Shown here one piece after another: positions 37,846-46,489 of a stretch of DNA of 64,000 bases (positions are counted from its first letter, which is position 1; each line of letters opens with the position of its first letter). The stretch is from Acetobacter farinalis (lineage in GTDB: Bacteria > Pseudomonadota > Alphaproteobacteria > Acetobacterales > Acetobacteraceae), in assembly GCF_026240015.1 (NCBI RefSeq), contig NZ_JAPIUX010000003.1, forward strand, positions 124,001 through 188,000, given 5' to 3'. Both the position numbers and the translations under genes were made by a program. Below the pieces are notes generated by a model that saw only the letters and a list, made by a program, of their open reading frames with translations, was not told the DNA's origin and did not search any database.

Positions 37846-38478
37846 ATGGCTGAACCCAACTGGCTGCTTTGGGCTCGTGACATTCAGGGCATTGCCCAGA
37901 CAGGGCTGACCTACGCCAAAGACCCCTTTGACATAGAGCGCTATGCAATGCTCCGCACCCTTGCCGCACGGATGATGGCGGAAGGCAGCGGTCTTCCTGA
38001 AGGACGAATTGAAACGCTTTTTCAGGAACAGTCCGGCTATGCCACGCCGAAACTTGAAGTGCGTGTGGGCGCGTTTGACAAGGATGGTCGTATCCTGATG
38101 GTGCGGGAAGTGCTGGACCACCATAAATGGACAGTGCCCGGCGGCTGGACTGATGTGAACCTCACAGCGGCGGACTGCGCGGCCAAGGAAGTCCTGGAAG
38201 AAACCGGGTACACGGTACGCATTACCAAACTCGCCATGGCGCTCGACCGTTCCACACAGGGCCATCAGCCCCCGGAAGCCTTTAGTGTCACCAAGCTCTT
38301 TTTTCTGGGGGAACTCACTGGCGGCAGCCCCACCACCAGTGTAGAAACGAGTGAAGTGCGCTTTTTTGCTGAAAATGAAATCCCGACTGATCTCTCAACC
38401 GGGCGCATTCTCCCCCACCAGATTGAACGCCTCTTTGCGCACCACGCCACTCCTGCCCTGCCCACCGAATTTGACTGA
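37846..38478 (+). CDS. NUDIX hydrolase with NUDIX_N-type N-terminal domain
   Basis: A 210-residue pyrophosphatase-fold protein. The first 65 residues (WLLWARDIQGIAQTGLTYAKDPFDIERY) match the helical N-terminal domain of a NUDIX subgroup. The NUDIX box follows: GGWTDVNLTAADCAAKEVL then EETGY at about residues 98-121. The box is imperfect: the first Glu is replaced and the usual Arg before EVLEETG is Lys, though the metal-binding EE pair remains. Substrate unknown. A perfect AAGGAGG sits seven bases before the ATG. It has its own unit after the clpB terminator, and ends 27 bases from the convergent arginase gene. Confidence 0.82.
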   Translation: MAEPNWLLWARDIQGIAQTGLTYAKDPFDIERYAMLRTLAARMMAEGSGLPEGRIETLFQEQSGYATPKLEVRVGAFDKDGRILMVREVLDHHKWTVPGGWTDVNLTAADCAAKEVLEETGYTVRITKLAMALDRSTQGHQPPEAFSVTKLFFLGELTGGSPTTSVETSEVRFFAENEIPTDLSTGRILPHQIERLFAHHATPALPTEFD

Positions 38479-38505
38479 CAGCGCCTGAACTACCCGGCCT
38501 CTCAC

Positions 38506-39462
38506 TCATGCCCCCTCTCTGGCGCTGCTATCTGGAGATTTGCCCGGCACCCGGCCTCCGCGATACGCCAGATGTCCGAGCAAAGTCACCAGCGTTTGAG
38601 CACAGCGCCCCGTTGGGTCCTTCTCAGGGTCATAAATCGAAACAGTCATGCCCAGACAGCGCCTGTCAGATACCAGTGGAGTCAGGAATGCATGCATATC
38701 CGCAGGTGAAAGCCCGGGAGAGCCGGGGCAATCCACTGCAGGCATGAAAGCCTGATCAAGCACGTCCACATCAAAATGAATCCAGAAGGCGGTCTCTGTT
38801 TGTGCATCAAGGAATGTCTTGATCCGTAAAGAAGTGCCCGCTCTGCCTATTCGCTGAAATTCAAAAATATCATTTTGTGTAATGGCTGTAGCCGTTATGT
38901 CAGGCCACGCAAAATCAGGATCGTGGCTTTCCCGCTCACCAATCTGAAAAACGCGCTCATCTGGAACCAGTGGTCCGGAAACACCGGGCCATTGCGTCAG
39001 AAAGGCTTCGCCTCGTCCGGTTGCAAGAGCCAGATCCATGCCCGCAACACCACTCTTGACGCGGCGGGCGTCATAATTCCCCGGATGCCTGAAATCACTG
39101 TGCCCATCAAAATGAATGAGAAACACTGGCCCTTTCTGCCGCGCCCCCGCCAGCGCCCCCAGCAGGATGGAGCAGTCCCCACCCAGCACCAGAACAAAAT
39201 GCCCCTGCTGCACACTGTGCGCCACGTGCCCGGCAAGCATCACGCTGAACTGCCGGATGGCGTACCCATTCCTGATACATGTCCCCTCTGGTGGCTCGGG
39301 GTGATAGGCCGGGCGAGGCAACCTTGTTATCGAGACATCCGGACCAAGAGCCTCTTCCAGCCCGGCAGACATCAGCACATCAGGCGCACGCCAGACTCCC
39401 GGTTCATGCCCCTGATAAAGTGGGCTCAGGCCAAGGTTTGTCGGTGCCAGAATACTCTCCAC
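38506..39462 (-). CDS. Arginase/agmatinase-family (ureohydrolase) enzyme
   Basis: A 318-residue ureohydrolase. Metal-site motifs are visible: GGDCSILLGAL (usual His replaced by Cys, as in a known subgroup), HFDGHSDF, and HFDVDVLDQAF near the C-terminus. The family cleaves guanidino compounds (arginine, agmatine, guanidinobutyrate, formiminoglutamate); the precise substrate is not clear. I place the start at the GTG at 39462, giving MESILAPTNLGLSPLYQGHEPG, the usual opening, with GGGAG about ten bases upstream. A longer frame runs to an ATG at 39594 but has no family-like sequence. Confidence 0.8.
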   Translation of the reverse strand: MESILAPTNLGLSPLYQGHEPGVWRAPDVLMSAGLEEALGPDVSITRLPRPAYHPEPPEGTCIRNGYAIRQFSVMLAGHVAHSVQQGHFVLVLGGDCSILLGALAGARQKGPVFLIHFDGHSDFRHPGNYDARRVKSGVAGMDLALATGRGEAFLTQWPGVSGPLVPDERVFQIGERESHDPDFAWPDITATAITQNDIFEFQRIGRAGTSLRIKTFLDAQTETAFWIHFDVDVLDQAFMPAVDCPGSPGLSPADMHAFLTPLVSDRRCLGMTVSIYDPEKDPTGRCAQTLVTLLGHLAYRGGRVPGKSPDSSAREGA

Positions 39463-39624
39463 GTCCGCCGCTCTCCCTGTCTCAACCTTAACCCCAGTCG
39501 CGTGCACGCCGCTGCCACTCCCGTACGATTCTGGCGGACCAGCATCCGCCTGAAGGATGCATGGGTTAGCCCTACACTGCACCACACCTCTCATACCCGG
39601 GCACTATTTTTCGGCAGGAGACAT

Positions 39625-39658
39625 AAAAAAACGGTCAGGCTCACATGACCCTGACCGT
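39625..39658 (-). terminator. Rho-independent terminator after hflX
   Basis: ACGGTCAGG (39631-39639) pairs with CCTGACCGT (39650-39658); on the minus strand a seven-T run follows (39631 to 39625). It is 28 bases past the hflX stop and closes the ntr-hfq-hflX block. TTTTC on the plus side makes it nearly bidirectional. Confidence 0.93.
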
Positions 39659-39685
39659 TTTCAAAAATGCATCTTTCTTCAGATG

Positions 39686-41002
39686 TTATGCCAGAAGCGG
39701 TTCAACCTGCTTGAACAGCATTTCAAACCGTGCCCGGTCTTCTGCCTGAAGGCGCACGGTGATATCCGAAGAAGTCTCATCATCCTTGCGCATCAGCACT
39801 TCTCCGTGCTGATACAGCCAGGCTGATGCCGCGCCATCAGAGAGTGGCACGCGATAGCGCGCCTGCTCCATGGAGGCTGTCATCTGGCTGTCAATCAGGG
39901 CCAGAAGTCCGGGCAGGCCATCTCCTGTCATGGCGGAAATCGCCACGGCATCCCCAAGGTGCGCCAGTTCTTCGGGGCCACCCAGCAGATCGACCTTGTT
40001 CAGCACTTCAATCACGCGGCCGGACCAGTCTTCCTCAATCATGTTATCACGTGCCATGCCGGTCAGAACGTGAAACACGTCCTTTTTCTGGGCAGCACTA
40101 TCCGGGTGCGCAATATCCCGCACGTGAAGAATGATGTCCGCCTCAGCCACTTCTTCAAGCGTTGCACGGAACGCCGCAATCAGTTCCGTTGGCAGATCAC
40201 TGATAAATCCCACCGTGTCAGAGAGAATAACCCTGCGGCCCGATGGCAGCGTAATGGCCCGCATTGTCGGGTCAAGCGTGGCGAAGAGCTGATCTTTTGC
40301 GTAAACCGTTGCCCCGGTCAGGGCATTGAACAGGGTTGATTTACCTGCGTTGGTATACCCGACCAGCGCCACAACCGGGAACGGCACCCGCCTGCGCGCC
40401 TGCCGGTGCAGGCCGCGTGTGCGGCGCACCTGTTCCAGATCTTTTTTCAGGCGGACAATCCTGTCCCCAATCATCCGGCGGTCAGCCTCGATCTGGGTTT
40501 CACCCGGGCCGCCAAGAAAGCCGAAGCCCCCGCGCTGACGTTCCAGATGGGTCCATAACCGCACAAGCCGGGAGCGCTGATATTCCAGATGCGCCAGTTC
40601 GACCTGAAGCGTTCCTTCCTTCGTGGCCGCGCGTGCGCCGAAAATATCCAGAATCAGCCCGGTACGATCAATAACCTTGCAGCCGAATTCCTTTTCCAGA
40701 TTACGCTGCTGGGCAGGGCTGAGCCGGGCATCCACCACCAGAACATCAATTTTGTCAGCCTGAACGGCAACTTTGAGCGAATCGACCTGGCCTTTCCCCA
40801 GCAGGGTGGCTGAGCGTCTGGTCCGCAACAGAAGAACGGCCTGCAACACAACCACCAGCCCGATGGAGGCTGCCAGACCTACCGCTTCTTCCAGCCGGGC
40901 TTCCGCTGCCCGTACATCCTGATCCTGTGCGGATCGTTCCCAGGGGAGAATAACCGCGCCACGTGTGGCAACGGGTTTCGTATCAGTTAAAATCGTCGCC
41001 AA
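39686..41002 (-). CDS. hflX: Ribosome-associated GTPase HflX
   Basis: A 438-residue GTPase that splits stalled 70S ribosomes, notably under heat stress. The N-terminal domain contains LLGKGQVDSL and VVDARLSPAQQRNLEKEFG. The linker LGGPGETQIEADRR and G1 VALVGYTNAGKSTLFNALT are diagnostic, followed by DTVGFISDLP and NKVD. The start is not settled. I take the TTG at 41002, which overlaps the hfq stop as in other hfq-hflX pairs and gives MATILTDTKPVA; an ATG at 41089 lies further inside hfq. It is the last gene before a strong terminator. Confidence 0.92.
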   Translation of the reverse strand: MATILTDTKPVATRGAVILPWERSAQDQDVRAAEARLEEAVGLAASIGLVVVLQAVLLLRTRRSATLLGKGQVDSLKVAVQADKIDVLVVDARLSPAQQRNLEKEFGCKVIDRTGLILDIFGARAATKEGTLQVELAHLEYQRSRLVRLWTHLERQRGGFGFLGGPGETQIEADRRMIGDRIVRLKKDLEQVRRTRGLHRQARRRVPFPVVALVGYTNAGKSTLFNALTGATVYAKDQLFATLDPTMRAITLPSGRRVILSDTVGFISDLPTELIAAFRATLEEVAEADIILHVRDIAHPDSAAQKKDVFHVLTGMARDNMIEEDWSGRVIEVLNKVDLLGGPEELAHLGDAVAISAMTGDGLPGLLALIDSQMTASMEQARYRVPLSDGAASAWLYQHGEVLMRKDDETSSDITVRLQAEDRARFEMLFKQVEPLLA

Positions 41003-41267
41003 GTGTGGGCTCTCTGTTTGTCTGAGCACCCGCGGCAGGTGCTTCAAAAATATTGATCGGCACAGTCGGCATGACCGTGCTGATAGCATGCTTGTAGATC
41101 AACTGGGTGTGCTCATCACGCTTCAGCAAAACAGCAGACTCATCAAACCACGTAATATTGCCCTGCAATTTCACGCCATTCACAAGAAAAACTGTCACTG
41201 ATGAGCGTGAACGGCGAATCTGACTCAGAAACGCATCCTGCACATTATATCCGCTGTCCTTATCCAC
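40983..41267 (-). CDS. hfq: RNA chaperone Hfq
   Basis: A 94-residue Sm-like protein that forms hexamers and pairs small RNAs with mRNAs. Sm1 (VTVFLVNGVKLQGNITWFD) and the Sm2 motif YKHAISTVMP are intact. The C-terminus is longer than the minimal core and acidic at its end (LGDDFN). The gene begins with GTG at 41267. It overlaps hflX and follows ntrX after 66 bases, the standard alphaproteobacterial order. Confidence 0.97.
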   Translation of the reverse strand: MDKDSGYNVQDAFLSQIRRSRSSVTVFLVNGVKLQGNITWFDESAVLLKRDEHTQLIYKHAISTVMPTVPINIFEAPAAGAQTNREPTLGDDFN

Positions 41268-41333
41268 GATGGGAGGCCCTATTCTCGTTTTTCGTTATAG
41301 CCGGACGATGGCTTGCCAATAAGGGCAAACACG

Positions 41334-42725
41334 TCAGCCGACCCCTCGTTCCTCAGACGTTACACCAAGCTGCTTCAGTTTGCGATGCAGCGCGCTGCGT
41401 TCCATCCCGACAAATATGGCTGTCCGGCTGATGTTGCCGCCAAAACGCAGCAGTTGCGCCTGAAGATATTGTGTCTCGAACATATCACGCGCCTCACGCA
41501 GGGGGAGGCTCATCACATCGGCCGAGGCATCGAATTTCAGCAGGGCTGGAGCGCCCTCCCCAATGGTGGAAGGCAGCATTTCCGCGCGGATTGGCTCCAC
41601 ACTGTTGCCCGGCATCATGATCAGCACGCGTTCCATCAGGTTCCGCAACTCCCGCGCATTGCCCGGCCAGTCATAGGCCTGCAGGGCGGCAATGGCATCC
41701 ACCGAGAGTTCACGCTGGGGCAGACCAGCCATCTCCGCAGCGCGACGCAGAAAGAGCTCCGCAAGCCCCGGAATATCATCCCGCCGCTCCCGCAGCCCCG
41801 GAAGGCGGAGAGGCACTACGGCCAGCCGGTAGTACAGATCCTCCCGGAAGCGGCCCGCCATGATCTCGGCCTGAAGATCCCGGTTTGTGGTCGCGAGCAC
41901 GCGAATATCCACTTTGACGCGGGTTGAGCCTCCCAGCCGTTCGAAGGTCTGGTCCTGCAGGGCACGCACAATCTTGCCCTGTGTTTCCAGCGGCATATCC
42001 GCCACTTCATCCAGCACCAGCGTGCCGCCATGCGCGCGCTCCAGCACCCCGGTGCGCCGCCCCGAGCCATCCGCCGCACCTTCCAGCCCGAAGAGTTCCT
42101 CCTCAAACCGGTTGGGTGCCAGAATGGCGCAGTTCAGGGCCACAAACGGGCCTTCTGTCCGGCGGGAGCGGGCATGAATCATGCGCGCCGCCACTTCCTT
42201 GCCGGAGCCGGGGCCGCCTGTAATCAGCACACGGGAGCCTGTAGGGGCCACACGCTCAATCTGCCCGCGCACCGCCGTAATCAGGGCGCTGTTACCAAAC
42301 AGTTCCGTATCCTGCCCGGCGCGCAGGCGCAGTTCCTCGTTTTCTCTGGCCAGACGCGAGGCTTCCAGCGCACGCCGCACCACAACCAGCAGACGGTCAG
42401 CCTGAAACGGCTTTTCTATGAAGTCATACGCACCATGCTGAAGGGCCGCGACGGCGGTTTCAATCGTGCCATGGCCGGAAATCATGATGACCGGCACAGA
42501 CGGCTCTTCCGCATGCAGGACATTCAGAATGCCCAGCCCATCCAGTTGAGAGTCCCGCAGCCAGACATCCAGAATCACCAGAGAAGGCCTGCGGGCACGA
42601 AACGCGGCTATTGCGATGTCAGACGTCGCAGCAACCCGTGTTTCATAGCCCTCATCTTCAAGAATGCCTTCAATGAGCATCCGGATATCGGGCTCATCAT
42701 CAACAATCAGGATTTCATGAGCCAT
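41334..42725 (-). CDS. ntrX: NtrX response regulator (AAA+ type) without a GAFTGA loop
   Basis: A 463-residue regulator. Its receiver domain has the phosphoryl Asp at about 53 (LVILDVWLRDS). A central AAA+ domain has Walker A GGPGSGKEVA and Walker B GTLVLDEVADMP, and a Fis-like HTH closes it (NISRTAIFVGMERSALHRKL). The region where sigma-54 activators carry GAFTGA reads FGLEGAADGSGRRTGV, so direct sigma-54 contact is unlikely. NtrX governs nitrogen, redox and envelope genes in alphaproteobacteria. It overlaps ntrY by 11 bases. Confidence 0.95.
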   Translation of the reverse strand: MAHEILIVDDEPDIRMLIEGILEDEGYETRVAATSDIAIAAFRARRPSLVILDVWLRDSQLDGLGILNVLHAEEPSVPVIMISGHGTIETAVAALQHGAYDFIEKPFQADRLLVVVRRALEASRLARENEELRLRAGQDTELFGNSALITAVRGQIERVAPTGSRVLITGGPGSGKEVAARMIHARSRRTEGPFVALNCAILAPNRFEEELFGLEGAADGSGRRTGVLERAHGGTLVLDEVADMPLETQGKIVRALQDQTFERLGGSTRVKVDIRVLATTNRDLQAEIMAGRFREDLYYRLAVVPLRLPGLRERRDDIPGLAELFLRRAAEMAGLPQRELSVDAIAALQAYDWPGNARELRNLMERVLIMMPGNSVEPIRAEMLPSTIGEGAPALLKFDASADVMSLPLREARDMFETQYLQAQLLRFGGNISRTAIFVGMERSALHRKLKQLGVTSEERGVG

Positions 42726-44976
42726 GGTCGTCCTTCATCGGCAAAATCAGAATAGCCACAGTTCCTGTTCCCTCCGCCCTGTCTTCCAGACGCACCTCGC
42801 CTCCATGGTCTTCCATAATCTTTTTGACAATGGCCAGACCCAACCCGGTACCTTTAGCCTTGTGCGTCACATAAGGCTCGGTCAACCGGTGCCGGTCGCC
42901 CGAAGGCAGGCCAACACCGTTATCCGCCACGGAAAGTTCAACGGTACCGTCCTGCTCCTTCAGGCCAATCCATACCGCACCGGCCACGTTTGCGCCATTT
43001 TCCTCAACATCACCCTGTTTTGCCGTCATGGCAATGGCATCGGCTGCATTCTGCAGCAGGTTGATCAATCCCTGGCTGATCAACCGCCTGTCACACCGCA
43101 CCACCGGCCCTCTGTCGGGCAGGCTGACATGATAGGTAATTTCAGGATGGGCATTCCGCTGTAGCACCAGAACTTCCCGCATGATGCGGGAGAGGTCCTC
43201 ATGCGTCATCACCGGCTGAGGCATCCGGGCGAAGGCGGAGAATTCATCCACCATCCGGCCAATATCGCCCACCTGCCGCACAATGGTATCCGCGCATTGT
43301 GCAAAGGTTTCCGGGTCAGACGTGATCTCCCGTAGAAAGCGGCGCTTCAGCCGCTCGGCCGCAAGCTGGATAGGCGTGAGCGGGTTCTTGATTTCATGCG
43401 CGATACGCCGCGCCACGTCCGCCCAGGCGGCTTTCCGCTGGGCCTGCTGCAGGGCCGTGATGTCATCAAAAGTCATCACGTAGCCTTCTGTCACCGTGCC
43501 ACGCAGTTCCGCGCCAACCCGCACCAGCAGGATACGGCGGCTGGCGGCGGGGCCTGTCTGCACCTCGCGCGTAACCACCTGATCCGGCACGGAACGGACT
43601 TCAGCCAGCAGCTCCGCAAATTCCGGCACGCGTGTTGCCAGCGGCTCCCCGATGGCATCCATCAGGTCTGTTTGCAGGAGCAGGCTGGCCGCACGGTTGG
43701 GCAGTTCAATCCGCTGCTCCACATCCAGCCCGATCACCCCGGCGGAAACACCGGACAGAACAGCTTCCGTAAACCGGCGGCGTTCATTGATCTGCCCGTA
43801 CGCCGCCATCAGTTCTGAACGCTGGCTGGCAAGCTGCTCGGTCATGCGGTTGAAGGCGCGGGAAAGGCTTGTTACCTCATCATCCCGCTTGGCCTCGGGC
43901 ACATGCACCCCGAGGTCCCCTTCACTGATGCGCCGGGCCGCCAGAATCAGCAGGCCCAGCGGCCTGGCAATCTGGTTTGCCAGCGCCAGGCCAATCAGCG
44001 CGGCGGAGGCCAGAACAAGCAGGGCCACCAGCGCGAAAATCATCACAAATGTCAGCTGAATCTTGGCCCGGTTGCCATTCAGCCGCTGGTAGTCCGCAAT
44101 CACCTTCTCGGTGCGATGCATGTGCTCCAGAATGGAGGGGTCCACCAGCCGGGTGATCACCAGCATCAGCGCCGGGGTCTGGGAGAGTTCCACAACAGCC
44201 CGGACCGTCTGCTCATCGGGGGAATCGAGAATGGCGACATCATTGGAGCGCGCCATCAATGTCGCGGCCGGAGGCGGCAGGGCCTGATCTCCAGCGCGGC
44301 TCATCAGGCCGCCCGCGGCAACAATCTTGTTGGTAATCGGGTCATACACCAGCGCTTCCGTCAGGCCGCGCATGGTGGCCTGACTGTCCAGCATTTCACT
44401 CAGCGCATCATGGTCCTGCAGCAGGTTCATGCCGCTGGCAGCCAGTTCGTTCTGCGCGCTCATGATGTAGTTGGACATGGAAAACGCATCGGTGCGGATA
44501 TTGGCGTTATGTTCCGCCAGATAGCCGCGTGAGGCTTCACGCGCCTCGTTCAGCGCCGTGTTTACCCGGTCTGAAAACCAGATCTGTATGCCGTAATGGA
44601 AAAACAGGGTGGCGAACACACCCACCACCAGTGTGGGGGCAACAGCCACAATGCCGAACAGCGTGACCAGCCGCACATGGAGTCTGGCTCCTGCCAGCCC
44701 CTTGCGATGCTCGACCAGCATTGGCCCCACCCGCATGGTCACCGCCAGCAGGAGCAGCCCCAGCACCACACTGTTCAGCACCACGATCAGCGGTTCAATA
44801 ACGGCATAATGCCCGAACGACATCCCGCCCGAGAGCACCACAAACGTTGCAAACCCAAGGACCAGCGCCAACGCAGCCAGCGTGAGCGCAACACTTTTCC
44901 GCTCCAGCGCACGCAGGAGCCAGTGGAGCCGGCTGCGCGCCAGAAACGTATTCAGGGAGGAAAGGAAACGCTGCAT
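42715..44976 (-). CDS. ntrY: NtrY sensor histidine kinase
   Basis: A 753-residue membrane kinase, partner of NtrX. Several N-terminal membrane helices (LTLAALALVLGFATFVVL, LNSVVLGLLLLAV, LVTLFGIVAVAPTLVVGVFA) precede a periplasmic stretch and another helix at about residues 305-330. The HAMP linker follows with RPLGLLILAARRISEGDLG. A PAS-like region precedes the H-box (RRIAHEIKNPLTPIQLAAER) and the ATPase boxes (NLLQNAADAI, DNGVGLP, GTGLGLAIVKKI). It starts only nine bases after ntrC ends. Typical NtrY size and architecture. Confidence 0.95.
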   Translation of the reverse strand: MQRFLSSLNTFLARSRLHWLLRALERKSVALTLAALALVLGFATFVVLSGGMSFGHYAVIEPLIVVLNSVVLGLLLLAVTMRVGPMLVEHRKGLAGARLHVRLVTLFGIVAVAPTLVVGVFATLFFHYGIQIWFSDRVNTALNEAREASRGYLAEHNANIRTDAFSMSNYIMSAQNELAASGMNLLQDHDALSEMLDSQATMRGLTEALVYDPITNKIVAAGGLMSRAGDQALPPPAATLMARSNDVAILDSPDEQTVRAVVELSQTPALMLVITRLVDPSILEHMHRTEKVIADYQRLNGNRAKIQLTFVMIFALVALLVLASAALIGLALANQIARPLGLLILAARRISEGDLGVHVPEAKRDDEVTSLSRAFNRMTEQLASQRSELMAAYGQINERRRFTEAVLSGVSAGVIGLDVEQRIELPNRAASLLLQTDLMDAIGEPLATRVPEFAELLAEVRSVPDQVVTREVQTGPAASRRILLVRVGAELRGTVTEGYVMTFDDITALQQAQRKAAWADVARRIAHEIKNPLTPIQLAAERLKRRFLREITSDPETFAQCADTIVRQVGDIGRMVDEFSAFARMPQPVMTHEDLSRIMREVLVLQRNAHPEITYHVSLPDRGPVVRCDRRLISQGLINLLQNAADAIAMTAKQGDVEENGANVAGAVWIGLKEQDGTVELSVADNGVGLPSGDRHRLTEPYVTHKAKGTGLGLAIVKKIMEDHGGEVRLEDRAEGTGTVAILILPMKDDHGS

Positions 44977-44985
44977 GCAGGCAGG

Positions 44986-46434
44986 TTAGACCACGCCGCG
45001 CACAACGGGAATTTCAAGTTCGCGGATTTTCTTGCGCAACGTATTGCGATTGAGCCCCAGCATGGCCGCGGCCTTGATCTGGTTGCCCCGTGTTTCGTGC
45101 AATGTCATCTGAATAAGGGGGCGTTCCACCTCTGCAATCACGCGCGTGTAGAGATCATGCAGCGGCATGCCCTCCCGCCCTGCGGTCAGATACCGCATGA
45201 TATGGCGGGAAATGGCATCGGACAAAGGCTCTTCAATAACGGGCTTTTCGGAAATAGCCTCATGCGCCAGCGGCTCGGCCAGTTCGGCGTCAATCAGGTC
45301 ACTGCTGATGGTTTCCTGCGGATAAAGCGCCACAATACGCCGCATGAGATTTTCAAGCTCACGGACATTGCCCGGCCAGCGCCAGGATTGCAGGCGCGCC
45401 ACGGCGGATTCATCCAGCACTCTGGCGCCTGCCCCGGCCTCCCGGCTTTGCGCCAGAAAATGGCGCGCCAGTTGCGGAATATCTTCCAGCCGCTCCCGCA
45501 GGGGCGGAAGCCGGAGCGGGACGACATTCAGCCGGTAATACAGATCTTCACGGAAGGTACCGGCCCGGATAGCCTGCCGCAGGTCCCGATGTGTGGCGGC
45601 AATAATGCGCACATCCGCCCGGATGGGCGCACGCCCACCCACCGTGGTGAACTCCCCTTCCTGCAACACACGCAAAAGCCGCGTCTGTGCTTCCGGGGGC
45701 ATATCGCCAATCTCATCCAGAAACAGCGTGCCACCTGTGGCCTGCTCGAAGCGACCGGGGCTCCGCCCGGATACCGCGCCGGGCACACGCTCCTGCCCGA
45801 ACAACTCACTCTCAATCTGATCACGCGGGATGGCGGCCATATTCACAGCCACAAACGGACCACCGCGCCTGCGCCCGTATTCATGCAGCGCGCGGGCAAC
45901 CAGTTCTTTCCCCGTGCCGCTCTCCCCGCTGACCATGACTGTCAGATCAGATGTCGTGAGGCGGGCAATGCTGCGATAGATCCCCTGCATGACCGGAGAT
46001 TGCCCGATGAGCGGCAGACGCTCTTCCGGTGCCGGGGGTGTTGCCGGCCTGTCTGCCTCATGGGCCGGAGCAACCAGCGCCCGCCCCACAACACTGAGCA
46101 GTTCCTTCAGGTCAAACGGTTTGGCCAGATATTCAAACGCGCCGCGCTGCGTGGCCTTGACCGCCGTCACCAGATTGGACTGCGCGCTCATTACAATAAT
46201 ACGCAGGTCAGGCCGGGCCTGCCGAATACGCGGGATAAGATCCAGCCCGCTGCCATCGGGCATCACCACATCGGTGATCACCAGATCTCCCTCACCTTCC
46301 TCCACCCACTGCCAGAGGGTTGCCGCATTGGGGGTGGACTGAACCTGATACCCGGCCCTCCCCAGAGCCTGCCCAAGAACGGTACGAATGGAACGGTCAT
46401 CATCAGCAACAAGAATGGTCGGCAAAGGTGTCAT
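44986..46434 (-). CDS. ntrC: NtrC response regulator with an altered GAFTGA loop
   Basis: A 482-residue regulator. Receiver domain with Asp55 (LVITDVVMPDGS); AAA+ domain with Walker A VSGESGTGKELVA and Walker B GTLFLDEIGDMP; C-terminal Fis-like HTH (GNQIKAAAMLGLNRNTLRKK). The sigma-54 contact loop, normally GAFTGA, reads GAVSGR here (FGQERVPGAVSGRSPGRF). It may not activate sigma-54 polymerase, as known for the Rhodobacter capsulatus NtrC, which uses sigma-70. NtrC controls nitrogen-assimilation genes. Upstream ntrB and dusB complete the operon. Confidence 0.95.
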   Translation of the reverse strand: MTPLPTILVADDDRSIRTVLGQALGRAGYQVQSTPNAATLWQWVEEGEGDLVITDVVMPDGSGLDLIPRIRQARPDLRIIVMSAQSNLVTAVKATQRGAFEYLAKPFDLKELLSVVGRALVAPAHEADRPATPPAPEERLPLIGQSPVMQGIYRSIARLTTSDLTVMVSGESGTGKELVARALHEYGRRRGGPFVAVNMAAIPRDQIESELFGQERVPGAVSGRSPGRFEQATGGTLFLDEIGDMPPEAQTRLLRVLQEGEFTTVGGRAPIRADVRIIAATHRDLRQAIRAGTFREDLYYRLNVVPLRLPPLRERLEDIPQLARHFLAQSREAGAGARVLDESAVARLQSWRWPGNVRELENLMRRIVALYPQETISSDLIDAELAEPLAHEAISEKPVIEEPLSDAISRHIMRYLTAGREGMPLHDLYTRVIAEVERPLIQMTLHETRGNQIKAAAMLGLNRNTLRKKIRELEIPVVRGVV

Positions 46435-46489
46435 AGGGTCAGATTACACTCAGAAGCAGAAAAATCATTACAAAAAAAGAACGAACAGA

